Shown in pieces: positions 57,409-64,000 of a DNA stretch of 64,000 nucleotides. Both the position numbers and the translations under genes were made by a program. The DNA lies in NCBI RefSeq assembly GCF_027563315.1, contig NZ_JAMKBJ010000001.1:186001-250000 (forward strand), given 5' to 3'. A model generated the notes under the pieces. The model had not been told where the DNA came from. It saw nothing but the letters and a program-made list of their open reading frames with translations, and did not search any database. Each line of letters starts with the position of its first letter. Positions within the stretch are counted from its first letter, which is position 1. The stretch comes from Paenisporosarcina quisquiliarum (GTDB taxonomy: Bacteria > Bacillota > Bacilli > Bacillales_A > Planococcaceae).

Positions 57409-58068
57409 ATGCTGACAAAAAGTCAATGGGAGTACTGTTTATCAGAAATGGATAGAATGTTCCCTGATGCTCATTGTGAGCTCGTTCACTCCAATCCATT
57501 CGAGTTGACAATCGCCACATTGCTTTCTGCTCAATGTACAGATGTCCTCGTAAATAAAGTGACTCCAGCTTTGTTCGCAAAGTATCAGACACCTGAAGAT
57601 TATCTGGCGGTACCTTTAGAAGAACTGCAAGATGATATACGATCAATCGGATTATTCCGTAACAAAGCTAAAAACATTCAAGCTTTGAGTCGGATGTTGA
57701 TTGAACAATTTGATGGGGAAATACCAGCAAACCGTGATTTGTTGACTATGCTTCCTGGAGTGGGTAGGAAAACAGCAAACGTTGTTGTTTCGGTAGCATT
57801 CGATATCCCTGCTTTGGCAGTGGATACACATGTTGAGCGGGTGACAAAGCGTCTCGGACTCTGCCGATGGAAAGACTCGGTTCTGCAAGTTGAAGAGACA
57901 ATTATGAAAAAGACGCCAATGGATAAGTGGTCACGAACACATCATCAACTTATTTTCTTCGGTCGTTATCATTGCAAAGCTCAAAATCCCCAATGCCCGG
58001 TTTGCCCTCTTTTATCTTTATGCCGGGAAGGGAAAAAACGAGTGAACAAAGGGTTGGTAGAGATTTGA
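57409..58068 (+). CDS. nth: Endonuclease III
   Basis: A 219-residue base-excision glycosylase/AP lyase. Helix-hairpin-helix LPGVGRKTANVV carries the catalytic Lys, and the Asp is in AVDTHVERVTKRLGL. The [4Fe-4S] ligands Cys-x6-Cys-x2-Cys-x5-Cys are CKAQNPQCPVCPLLSLC. It removes oxidised pyrimidines. The stop overlaps the next gene start by 4 nt if the TTG start is used there. Confidence 0.96.
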   Translation: MLTKSQWEYCLSEMDRMFPDAHCELVHSNPFELTIATLLSAQCTDVLVNKVTPALFAKYQTPEDYLAVPLEELQDDIRSIGLFRNKAKNIQALSRMLIEQFDGEIPANRDLLTMLPGVGRKTANVVVSVAFDIPALAVDTHVERVTKRLGLCRWKDSVLQVEETIMKKTPMDKWSRTHHQLIFFGRYHCKAQNPQCPVCPLLSLCREGKKRVNKGLVEI

Positions 58069-58418
58069 TTCGCTTTGATCCCACGCATGCAAAAAAGGAA
58101 CACCTCATTGATTTGTTACATCAATGGTCAACGTTAAGAGAAGCAATACAAGAAGCTTTTAAAATGAAAACGAGTGACACTCATCAGCAGATGAATATTG
58201 GCATCAAGCTTTATCAAGACTTGTTGGTTCAAGTATCTGAATCCGATAGTTTTGACCAAGAAGAATTAAAGGATTACGAAATCCTCCCGTTAAACGGACA
58301 GGAGAGATATACGTTTATTATCATGAACTCAAACCGCTATAGCGCATTTTGTCAGCTAAACGAATTATTTGATGAAACAAATAAGAAAATTGCCCGTTTA
58401 CGAATAAAAGCCACATAA
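58065..58418 (+). CDS. YpoC-position protein, unknown function
   Basis: A protein of 117 residues if started at TTG 58065, which overlaps the nth stop as TTGA. ATG 58020, well inside nth, is the alternative. It is mainly helical and acidic/basic mixed, without membrane segments or motifs I recognise. Its place between nth and ponA is that of B. subtilis ypoC. The C-terminus (NRYSAFCQLNELFDETNKKI) looks like a real coding sequence, and a strong terminator follows at once. Confidence 0.65.
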   Translation: MIRFDPTHAKKEHLIDLLHQWSTLREAIQEAFKMKTSDTHQQMNIGIKLYQDLLVQVSESDSFDQEELKDYEILPLNGQERYTFIIMNSNRYSAFCQLNELFDETNKKIARLRIKAT

Positions 58419-58451
58419 AAAGAAGCAGATCCATTGAGGATCTGCTTCTTT
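58419..58451 (+). terminator. Terminator after the ypoC-position gene, copy 1 of a duplicated sequence
   Basis: GAAGCAGATCC and GGATCTGCTTC around a short loop, then TTT. The same 33 bases recur at 58890-58922. Confidence 0.85.
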
Positions 58452-58524
58452 CAGACTGTAGACAAAAAAATTATTATATATAACTGTATATTATTGAATA
58501 TTGAAGAAGAGCCTACGCAAGATA

Positions 58525-58649
58525 TGTTGATTTCCACTGCGGCGGACGCGTTTCGCGGGCACGGCTTCAGTCTCCTCGTCACAACGTTCCTGCGGGGCCT
58601 TCAGCTCGTGCTTTTCCCGCAGAAGTCGCCGCCTCCACTCCAATCAACA
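58525..58649 (-). repeat. Palindromic intergenic repeat, copy 2 (inverted)
   Basis: Ends TGTTGA and TCAACA are complementary. Read on the minus strand it carries GACTTCTGCGGGAAAAGC, CCCCGCAGGAACG and CCCGCGAAACG, the same core as copies 1 and 3. Confidence 0.7.
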
Positions 58650-58694
58650 GAAATTATGTGTAAACGTGTCTCTACAAACTATTTAAGTAGGCAG

Positions 58695-58809
58695 GTGGTC
58701 GGTAATTTCTGAAGACTCCTGCGGAAAAAACGGAACAAGCTAGACCCCGCAGGCAGAGCCGAGGAGGCTGGCGTTTCGTCCGCGGAAAGCGAAAGAAATA
58801 GCCGACCAC
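58695..58809 (+). repeat. Palindromic intergenic repeat, copy 3
   Basis: Outer arms GTGGTCGG (58695-58702) and CCGACCAC (58802-58809) are perfectly complementary, then ATTTCT/AGAAAT, then the core GACTCCTGCGG ... CCCCGCAGG ... GTCCGCGGAAAGCG. Confidence 0.75.
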
Positions 58810-58889
58810 ATTTTTAATAGAATGCAAAAGATAAAACTCTTGAATATTTATTCATTTATATTAATTAACATTCTTTTGTCAACAAGCTG

Positions 58890-58922
58890 AAAGAAGCAGA
58901 TCCATTGAGGATCTGCTTCTTT
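58890..58922. terminator. Terminator at the end of ponA, copy 2 of a duplicated sequence
   Basis: Identical over 33 bases to 58419-58451. The A run on the left lets it act as a terminator for ponA on the minus strand; as the stem is near-symmetric it works both ways. Confidence 0.8.
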
Positions 58923-58930
58923 TACATTCT

Positions 58931-61699
58931 TTATGGGGTTGAAGAATCAGAATCAGAATCAGAATCAGAATCAGAATCAGAATCAGAATCTGATTCACCG
59001 GTTGAAGCAGCTCTTGCTTCATTCCCGTCTTCTGTTGTGTTTGTTGCACCTTCGGATGAATCATCTTCTCCACCATCACCGCCATCTTCTGGTGGTGTAG
59101 GTTCTTCTTCTGGAGGCGTTGACTCATCGTCTTCTGGAGGAGTGGTTCCATCATCTTCTGGAGGTGTAGTGCCTTCATCAGAATCATCGTCTGATCCACC
59201 TTCACCGTTTCCTTGACCATTACCATTACCATTGCCGTTTCCTTCTCCGTTGCCTTGGCCATCGCCTTCACCTTCACCAGGAGTTTCATCTTCTCCTTGT
59301 TCAGGGACTTCAACAGCATCAATTTCAAGCGTTGTACTAGTTGGTTCACTTCGTACTCCGTCTGCTATTGCAACAACACTAAACGTATAGGTACTGCCTG
59401 GTGTAATACCAGTGACGATTAAACCTTCCTGGTTAGTGGTTTGTAGAACGGAAGGACTGCCACCATCTACTGCAAACGAAACTTCAAATGCTACATCCAA
59501 CTCATCTTTATCTCGCTTAGGCGCTTTGTGCTTCCAAGATAATGTAGCAGATTGATCACCTTCACTATAATCTGCTTTGAAGTTTGATGGAGCATCTACT
59601 TCGATTTGTTCGTATTCCTCAGATACTTCAGTAGGTTCTGATCCACGAACAAATAATTCTGTTTGTTTTAGATTATCTGGTGTGAATTCACTTGCAAGTC
59701 GAAGAGGGGAAGTGCCTACTTCAACCGTGGCTTCCACGACAGAATTTGGTCGTTTAAAGCGTGGTGTGTCTTTACCTTCTGAGACATTTGACATTACGTC
59801 TTTAAATAATCTTTGTGCGAAAGTACGCTCATTTGAATCGGCGGTATTAATTGCATTTTTACGCTCTTTGTAACCCGTCCAAACGGCGATTGAGTAATTT
59901 GTTGTATAACCCGCAAACCAAATATCTGGAGCTGAGCCTTCCGACAAATTGTAATCGTTAAATTCTTTAGCCGTATAGTTGGTTGTACCTGTTTTACCTG
60001 CAACATCCAAGCCAGGAATAATTGCTGCTTTACCAGATGCGCCTCTACGTTCACTGACGACATCACGAAGCATGTCGGTGACCATAAATGCAGTTGAATC
60101 TTTCATTGCTGGTTTAGACTTAGGTTTAAATGTTTTCTTTGTTTCACCGTCACGATAGACGATTTCACGAATTGAGAAAGGCTCTGAGAATACACCGGCA
60201 TTTCCGAATGCGGCGTAAGAGGCTGCTAACTTAATCGTGTTTATTCCAGTAGTTGCACCAATCGCTGCGGATTCATAATCGAGATAGTCACCAGTTATGC
60301 CTAAGCTATTTGCAAAATCTTTGCGATCATCGCTTTTCACTTCTTTGAAGGCTTTGACAGCTGGAATATTTCGAGAACGATACAATGCTTCACGCATCGT
60401 CATAGCTCCCATATACTCGTTATCGAAGTTATAAATTTGTTGATCCGAATTCGAATAATTCATTTTCTCATCAACAAGGGTGTGACCGGTTGACCAATTT
60501 AAATATTCGATTGCTGGACCATAATCCAGGATCGGTTTAACTGTGGAACCAATCCCTCGTTTAGAGACATCTTGTGCGAAGTTGAACTCAAAGCTTGGAC
60601 CGTAATCTCGGCCGCCACCTACAGCAACAATAGCACCTGTTTTTGTATCCAAAACTGTCATTCCCGCCTGTATTTCTTTGGTAGGGAAGTTATCACCAGA
60701 AAAAGCTGCTTCAACTGAACCTTGAGCTTGTGGGTCCAGTGTCGTATAGACTTTTAATCCATCAGCTAAAGAATCATCTTTGCTTTTTGCTGCCAATTCA
60801 TTTAAAACAATGTCTAAAAATGCAAGATACTTGGTTGAATTAGAAGGTTTGCGTTTTTCTTCAGCCAATAAACCTTCGGATAATGGAATCGCTTGTGCTT
60901 CTTCCATTTCAGCTTTCGTAATTTTTCCATGCTGTTCCATTAGACGCAAAACGATATTGCGGCGTTTTTCTGCCGATTCAGGATGTTTGAAAGGATTAAA
61001 GTTGTTCGGACTTTGAGGCATTCCTGCCAACATTGCCATTTCGTGTAGTTTCAAGTCCTTTAACTCTCTTCCGAAAAAGCTTTCAGATGCTGTACCGAAA
61101 CCATAAATATTTCCTGACATTAAAACTTTGTTAAAGTACATTTCAAAAATTTCTTCTTTTTCATATTTCTGCTCAAGCTGATAAGCAAGGTATGCTTCCT
61201 GAGCTTTACGTTTCAATGTTTTTTCATTTTGTAAAAACGAGTTTTTGATTACTTGCTGTGTTAACGTACTAGCTCCTTGAGAACCAAAACCACTTGTGAT
61301 ATTGGCAAGTACGGCACCACCAAGACGATAAAAATCGATCCCATTATGTTTATAGAAACGGACGTCTTCAGTTGCCAAAATGGCTGCTTCCATTTCTTTC
61401 GGAATATCTTCGTAATTTACATAATCACGGCTTTCAGAACCGATGGTTGCAAAAACTTCACCGTTTATATCATAAAATTCAGATGAAATGGGGTCTTTTA
61501 ATGATTCTTCATCCAATTTGGGTGCGGAGCTTGCGTAGAAGGCAAAGAGTCCTCCACCAAATAATAGTCCTGCCAATCCGATAATGAAACAAGCAACGAT
61601 TATACGTTTTAACCAACCTGAAGTACTTGTTTTTTTCGATTTCTTCTGTTTTTCTAATTCTTTTCTTCGTTGTCCACGAGAGTTAGCTTTTTCGCTCAC
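58931..61699 (-). CDS. ponA: Class A penicillin-binding protein PBP1A
   Basis: A 922-residue bifunctional peptidoglycan synthase. Basic cytoplasmic N-terminus, one membrane helix (~32-55), glycosyltransferase GT51 domain (catalytic Glu in ATEDVRFYKHNG; GASTLTQQ; ELKDLKLHEMAMLAG), transpeptidase domain with SxxK (STVK in RGIGSTVKPIL), SxN (SRN) and KTG (AGKTGTTN), then a fibronectin type III domain (~715-800) and a low-complexity tail rich in Gly/Asn/Glu/Asp and TPPEDD repeats, ending in about ten Ser-Asp pairs. Start GTG 61699 follows GAGGAGACG. It is the second gene after recU, the conserved recU-ponA operon. The DNA for the Ser-Asp run is a hexanucleotide repeat. Confidence 0.95.
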   Translation of the reverse strand: MSEKANSRGQRRKELEKQKKSKKTSTSGWLKRIIVACFIIGLAGLLFGGGLFAFYASSAPKLDEESLKDPISSEFYDINGEVFATIGSESRDYVNYEDIPKEMEAAILATEDVRFYKHNGIDFYRLGGAVLANITSGFGSQGASTLTQQVIKNSFLQNEKTLKRKAQEAYLAYQLEQKYEKEEIFEMYFNKVLMSGNIYGFGTASESFFGRELKDLKLHEMAMLAGMPQSPNNFNPFKHPESAEKRRNIVLRLMEQHGKITKAEMEEAQAIPLSEGLLAEEKRKPSNSTKYLAFLDIVLNELAAKSKDDSLADGLKVYTTLDPQAQGSVEAAFSGDNFPTKEIQAGMTVLDTKTGAIVAVGGGRDYGPSFEFNFAQDVSKRGIGSTVKPILDYGPAIEYLNWSTGHTLVDEKMNYSNSDQQIYNFDNEYMGAMTMREALYRSRNIPAVKAFKEVKSDDRKDFANSLGITGDYLDYESAAIGATTGINTIKLAASYAAFGNAGVFSEPFSIREIVYRDGETKKTFKPKSKPAMKDSTAFMVTDMLRDVVSERRGASGKAAIIPGLDVAGKTGTTNYTAKEFNDYNLSEGSAPDIWFAGYTTNYSIAVWTGYKERKNAINTADSNERTFAQRLFKDVMSNVSEGKDTPRFKRPNSVVEATVEVGTSPLRLASEFTPDNLKQTELFVRGSEPTEVSEEYEQIEVDAPSNFKADYSEGDQSATLSWKHKAPKRDKDELDVAFEVSFAVDGGSPSVLQTTNQEGLIVTGITPGSTYTFSVVAIADGVRSEPTSTTLEIDAVEVPEQGEDETPGEGEGDGQGNGEGNGNGNGNGQGNGEGGSDDDSDEGTTPPEDDGTTPPEDDESTPPEEEPTPPEDGGDGGEDDSSEGATNTTEDGNEARAASTGESDSDSDSDSDSDSDSDSSTP
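58944..58991 (-). repeat. Hexanucleotide tandem repeat in the 3' end of ponA
   Basis: Seven perfect GAATCA units (58944-58985) plus a GAATCT variant on the plus strand. On the coding strand they give alternating Ser and Asp codons, so length changes keep the frame. Confidence 0.92.
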
Positions 61700-61715
61700 A
61701 AACGTCTCCTCACTT

Positions 61716-62336
61716 TCACTGCTTTACAGATTCCTCTGAAAGCATCTTTGTTACTCCTCGCAAATAGTCAATAGGAGGGTAGGCTCCTGGGACTAATTCA
61801 AAGGCATGTTGTTCGAAAAACTCAAACGGAATTGATTTGCGACCACCTTTACACATATCGTCCCACGCATCCTGAAGAGGACGATAAGGTAAAACGAAAT
61901 ATCGATTGAGGGATGAAAAACGAACGATTAAGAACGTAAGTCCTTTTTGTTCCGTGACCATTCTCATGTGGTCGATCTGATGTGCATGGATGTTCTTTAA
62001 AGGGAAGGAAGTTTTATTTTTCGTTTCTTTCGCTTCAAAATCCACGTGAATGCCTTGCCATACACCATTAAAGTCTGTAGTTGAAGCAGTGCGGTAATAG
62101 GCTTCTTTGATGACAGCTGCACTTCGGGAAGGATATTCTACTTTTACGACTTGAATCGGTACTGGTTTTTTATGAATGACTGCAGTACCTCTTTGCATAT
62201 AAAAGTCATTTGTTTCATTAATCTCATCCTCTAAGGTTTTTCCCCGGTTACTGAAGGTATAATCCTTCTTTGCACGTTTTTCCGAATTATTTTTTTGTGG
62301 CGTATAAATCTTACCATTCGGGTAGTTAATTGCCAT
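61716..62336 (-). CDS. recU: Holliday junction resolvase RecU
   Basis: A 206-residue resolvase. Start ATG 62336 follows GAGGTGA; the open frame extends far upstream without reason. Nuclease core: SNRGKTLEDEINETN, VWQGIHVDFEAKETKNKTSF (Asp, Glu and Lys metal-site residues) and IHAHQIDHM. It cuts Holliday junctions in recombination and chromosome segregation. ponA follows after 16 nt on the same strand, as in B. subtilis and other Firmicutes. Confidence 0.95.
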   Translation of the reverse strand: MAINYPNGKIYTPQKNNSEKRAKKDYTFSNRGKTLEDEINETNDFYMQRGTAVIHKKPVPIQVVKVEYPSRSAAVIKEAYYRTASTTDFNGVWQGIHVDFEAKETKNKTSFPLKNIHAHQIDHMRMVTEQKGLTFLIVRFSSLNRYFVLPYRPLQDAWDDMCKGGRKSIPFEFFEQHAFELVPGAYPPIDYLRGVTKMLSEESVKQ

Positions 62337-62453
62337 GCTCGTCACCTCGCATATCAGTTTATCATAACCACACCCTACTAGACGTGATTTGCGCCTTAAG
62401 GTTTCATAGTTTGTGTGTCGAATTATTGTAAGTATTAGCTTATTCCTTCTAGT

Positions 62454-62468
62454 TTTGTCGTCGACAAA
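62454..62468. promoter_or_regulatory. Perfect palindrome between recU and the small ypp gene
   Basis: TTTGTCG-T-CGACAAA in the divergent intergenic region. It could be an operator for either side. It does not match the LexA box. Confidence 0.35.
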
Positions 62469-62518
62469 GGAATTCATCATGATTTGGAGAACTTCACTAA
62501 CAACTGGAGGGATGCAGC

Positions 62519-62704
62519 ATGAAACGAATAGAAGAATTGATCGAACAGTTGTCATTACTCGAACATATTTTGGAAGCCCGATTTATACAGGAAAGATCGA
62601 CTCAGACGCAGAGTGTCATTGATAAAGGTAACCAGGTGGGGAAAGCGCTGAAAGAAACCGAACAAATGATAGAATGGAATATCTGTTCGCAAAAAAGTGG
62701 TTAA
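62519..62704 (+). CDS. Small helical protein, unknown function
   Basis: A 61-residue, probably all-helical protein (MKRIEELIEQLSLLEHILEA, then GKALKETEQMIEWN) with heptad-like Leu/Ile spacing. ATG 62519 follows TGGAGGG at a good distance, which supports a real gene. It lies where B. subtilis has small ypp genes, but I cannot match it safely to one of them. Its stop is in the loop of the following terminator. Confidence 0.65.
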   Translation: MKRIEELIEQLSLLEHILEARFIQERSTQTQSVIDKGNQVGKALKETEQMIEWNICSQKSG

Positions 62705-62718
62705 AACCACTTTTTTTT
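62691..62718 (+). terminator. Terminator after the small helical gene
   Basis: AAAAGTGGTT pairs with AACCACTTTT, followed by further T residues; the stop codon lies in the loop. Confidence 0.8.
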
Positions 62719-62739
62719 GTTACTATAAACTGTAACAAA
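62716..62739. promoter_or_regulatory. Inverted repeat before yppE
   Basis: TTTGTTAC (62716-62723) and GTAACAAA (62732-62739) are perfectly complementary around TATAAACT. The right arm touches the yppE ribosome site AAAGGGG, so a DNA operator or an RNA hairpin are both possible. Confidence 0.35.
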
Positions 62740-62751
62740 GGGGCTGAGACC

Positions 62752-63138
62752 ATGAACTTAAACGAACAAACGAAATTGATTTTAGAAGAAAGTCAAAACT
62801 GTTTAATTCGTCATCAAGAAATGCGTGACACGGATACAACTCCGGATTTTTTTTCACAAGTAAAGCCCCATGCCGATCAATGGCTCGCTTTTCTAATTGA
62901 ATGGAGAGAGAATGCCAACAACTGGATTAACCAACATCGTCCGAAGTATATGCGTATCCAACAAATAGATGCGGCTATTGAAGCTTTCAATCAATATGTC
63001 GTTCAATCATTTTATAAAGAGACTGGGAAAAAGAGGTTTGCACAATCCATACAATCAACTTGTTACACGTTGCAAACTTTTATACATGCCATAGAGCAAG
63101 AAGGTGAAAAGCTTGATCAGGAAACAATCAATAAGTGA
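62752..63138 (+). CDS. yppE: YppE-like helical protein (DUF1798)
   Basis: A 128-residue four-helix-bundle type protein, with WLAFLIEWRENANNWI and a late LQTFIHAIEQEGEKL segment. Start ATG 62752 follows AAAGGGGCTGAG; the longer frame begins in the preceding gene. It resembles B. subtilis YppE in size and place (upstream of yprA). Function unknown. It overlaps the mrfA start by 26 nt. Confidence 0.75.
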   Translation: MNLNEQTKLILEESQNCLIRHQEMRDTDTTPDFFSQVKPHADQWLAFLIEWRENANNWINQHRPKYMRIQQIDAAIEAFNQYVVQSFYKETGKKRFAQSIQSTCYTLQTFIHAIEQEGEKLDQETINK

Positions 63139-64000
63139 CATTTTAAGTGAGTGGAAGCAGGACCCTGTCATGCGGGAACGAATTGTTCATTGGCACACAA
63201 TAGATGAAAAACAGGCATTCCTGTCTGATTTTCCCGAAGATTTACATCCATCTATTCAACAAGCATTGAAAGAACGAGGTATTACACAGCTCTATAGCCA
63301 TCAGAGGCTTGCGTATGATACAGCAAGGACTGGACAATCTTTTACGGCGATTACGCCAACTGCATCCGGAAAATCTCTTTGCTATCATTTGCCTGTCCTA
63401 CAATCAATTGTTGAAGACAGTTCTTCGAGGGCACTCTATTTATTTCCGACAAAGGCTCTCGCTCAGGATCAAAAATCCGATTTAAATTTATTGATTGAAC
63501 AAATGAATCAAGATATTTTGAGTTACACATATGATGGCGATACTTCACCGGCAATTCGAACAAAAGTTAGAAAAGCTGGGCATATCGTTTTGACAAATCC
63601 TGATATGCTCCACTCTGGAATATTACCTCACCATACGAAATGGGTTTCATTATTTGAGAACTTAAAGTATATCGTTGTGGATGAGTTGCATACATACAAA
63701 GGCGTATTTGGCAGTCACGTAGCACACGTTTTGCGAAGGTTGAAACGTATCTGTCAATATTATGGAAGTAACCCGGTTTTTATATGTACTTCAGCAACAA
63801 TTGCTAACCCGCAAGAACTGGCAGAATCATTGACTAACGAAACTCATAAACTGATAGATAAAAATGGTGCGCCGTCTGGTAAGAAAAATTTTATTTTTTA
63901 TAATCCGCCGATTGTTCATCCTACTTTTGGCGTCAGACGCAGCGCAATTCTTGAAGTAAGGGATTTAGCCAAACGCTTATACAAGGAAGGAATTCAAACC
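63113..64000 (+). CDS. mrfA: MrfA (YprA) DEAD-box family DNA helicase, 5' part
   Basis: The frame from TTG 63113 stays open to the window end (296 codons), so the 3' part is missing. The N-terminus (MIRKQSISDILSEWKQDP) aligns with B. subtilis YprA, and GGTGA lies upstream of the TTG. Motifs: Q-motif region LYSHQRLAYD, Walker A TPTASGKSL, LFPTKALAQDQK, TNPDMLHS, a DELH box (VVDELHTYKGVFGSHVAHVL) and CTSATIANP. Known role: with the MrfB exonuclease it repairs mitomycin C adducts in B. subtilis. The full protein should be about 750 residues. It overlaps yppE. Confidence 0.9.
   Translation, partial: MIRKQSISDILSEWKQDPVMRERIVHWHTIDEKQAFLSDFPEDLHPSIQQALKERGITQLYSHQRLAYDTARTGQSFTAITPTASGKSLCYHLPVLQSIVEDSSSRALYLFPTKALAQDQKSDLNLLIEQMNQDILSYTYDGDTSPAIRTKVRKAGHIVLTNPDMLHSGILPHHTKWVSLFENLKYIVVDELHTYKGVFGSHVAHVLRRLKRICQYYGSNPVFICTSATIANPQELAESLTNETHKLIDKNGAPSGKKNFIFYNPPIVHPTFGVRRSAILEVRDLAKRLYKEGIQT

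Larger units (their letters stand above)
58452..58889 (+). other. Gene-free block between duplicated terminators
   Basis: About 438 bp without a gene, flanked by identical 33-nt terminator sequences. Contains two copies of the GACTCCTGCGG-type hairpin repeat in opposite orientation (58525-58649 and 58695-58809) in otherwise A/T-rich DNA. Confidence 0.75.

Noticed and set aside
57927-58064. Long 5' extension of the ypoC-position gene inside nth
   Set aside because: It would overlap nth by 142 nt; the TTG at 58065 gives the usual 4-nt overlap.
58434-58712. A 92-codon open frame between the duplicated terminators
   Set aside because: It crosses palindromic repeat copy 2 and starts inside a terminator stem.
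58905-59216. A plus-strand open frame with Glu-Ser repeats opposite the ponA tail
   Set aside because: It is the antisense reading of the GAATCA repeat and acidic tail; it has no start signal and begins in the ponA terminator.

Overview
The window is a stretch of core chromosome from an endospore-forming, low-GC Gram-positive bacterium. Gene order follows the Bacillus subtilis resE-to-yprA arc closely: ypb, ypd/ype, ypf/yph, aro supraoperon, qcr, ypj, pan, dinG, asnS, dnaD, nth, ponA, recU, ypp. Spore genes (sleB, ypeB, spoIVA), the bacillithiol genes bshA and ypdA, TRAP (mtrB) and an FMN riboswitch fit Bacillales. Several departures from B. subtilis order (no cheR, no trp block, no bshB1, an added CarH-like regulator, an added YugP-type protease) make a Planococcaceae-type genome (Sporosarcina, Psychrobacillus and relatives) my best guess; this is inference from order and protein style, not from an rRNA gene. 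There are no tRNA or rRNA genes, no phage, no insertion sequence with a transposase and no CRISPR array.

Layout. 1-2.7 kb: the end of the ResE kinase, then the ECF sigma factor SigX and its membrane anti-sigma factor. 2.8-3.7 kb: FMN riboswitch and riboflavin transporter RibU. 3.8-11 kb: ferredoxin, YpbB/RecQ, a LysM protein, a CBS-ACT protein, a phosphoesterase, a B12-binding MerR regulator and YpdA. 11-14.9 kb: asparaginase, PrsW protease and the SleB/YpeB germination pair. 15-24.2 kb: cmk, plsC, S1-like protein, IPP isomerase, Der, GpsA, small membrane protein, lipoprotein, SpoIVA, HU. 24.7-28.7 kb: folE, mtrB, the menaquinone side-chain and methylation genes (hepS, menG, hepT) and ndk. 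29.1-35.7 kb: chorismate, tyrosine and histidine genes aroC-aroB-aroH-hisC-tyrA-aroA. 35.7-40.2 kb: TPR and YpiB/YpiF proteins, then the menaquinol:cytochrome c reductase qcrABC. 40.3-49.8 kb: membrane proteins, MazG-like protein, dapB, mgsA, bshA, cca, birA and panBCD. 50-58.4 kb: dinG, ypmAB, aspB, asnS, dnaD, nth and a YpoC-position protein. 58.9-64 kb: PBP1A and RecU on the minus strand, then small ypp genes and the start of the MrfA (YprA) helicase, cut by the window end.

How the genes connect. Menaquinone synthesis (fni, hepS, hepT, menG) feeds the qcrABC complex; ResE in relatives senses respiratory state. PlsC, GpsA and PanBCD serve phospholipid and CoA supply. BshA and YpdA belong to bacillithiol synthesis and recycling. 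PBP1A, DapB and the SleB/YpeB pair act on peptidoglycan. RecQ, RecU, Nth, DinG, MrfA and DnaD are DNA repair and replication proteins.

Nothing here is a clearly new multi-gene system. The items most worth a second look are non-coding or regulatory: an ECF-type promoter overlapping the resE stop codon, a panB leader with mutually exclusive stems, about 420 bp of gene-free DNA before folE, four helically phased GTTGCTCC repeats before aroC, three copies of a hairpin-forming intergenic repeat (two lying between identical 33-bp terminator sequences), the CarH-like B12 photoreceptor candidate, and a Ser-Asp repeat tail on PBP1A encoded by a hexanucleotide repeat.
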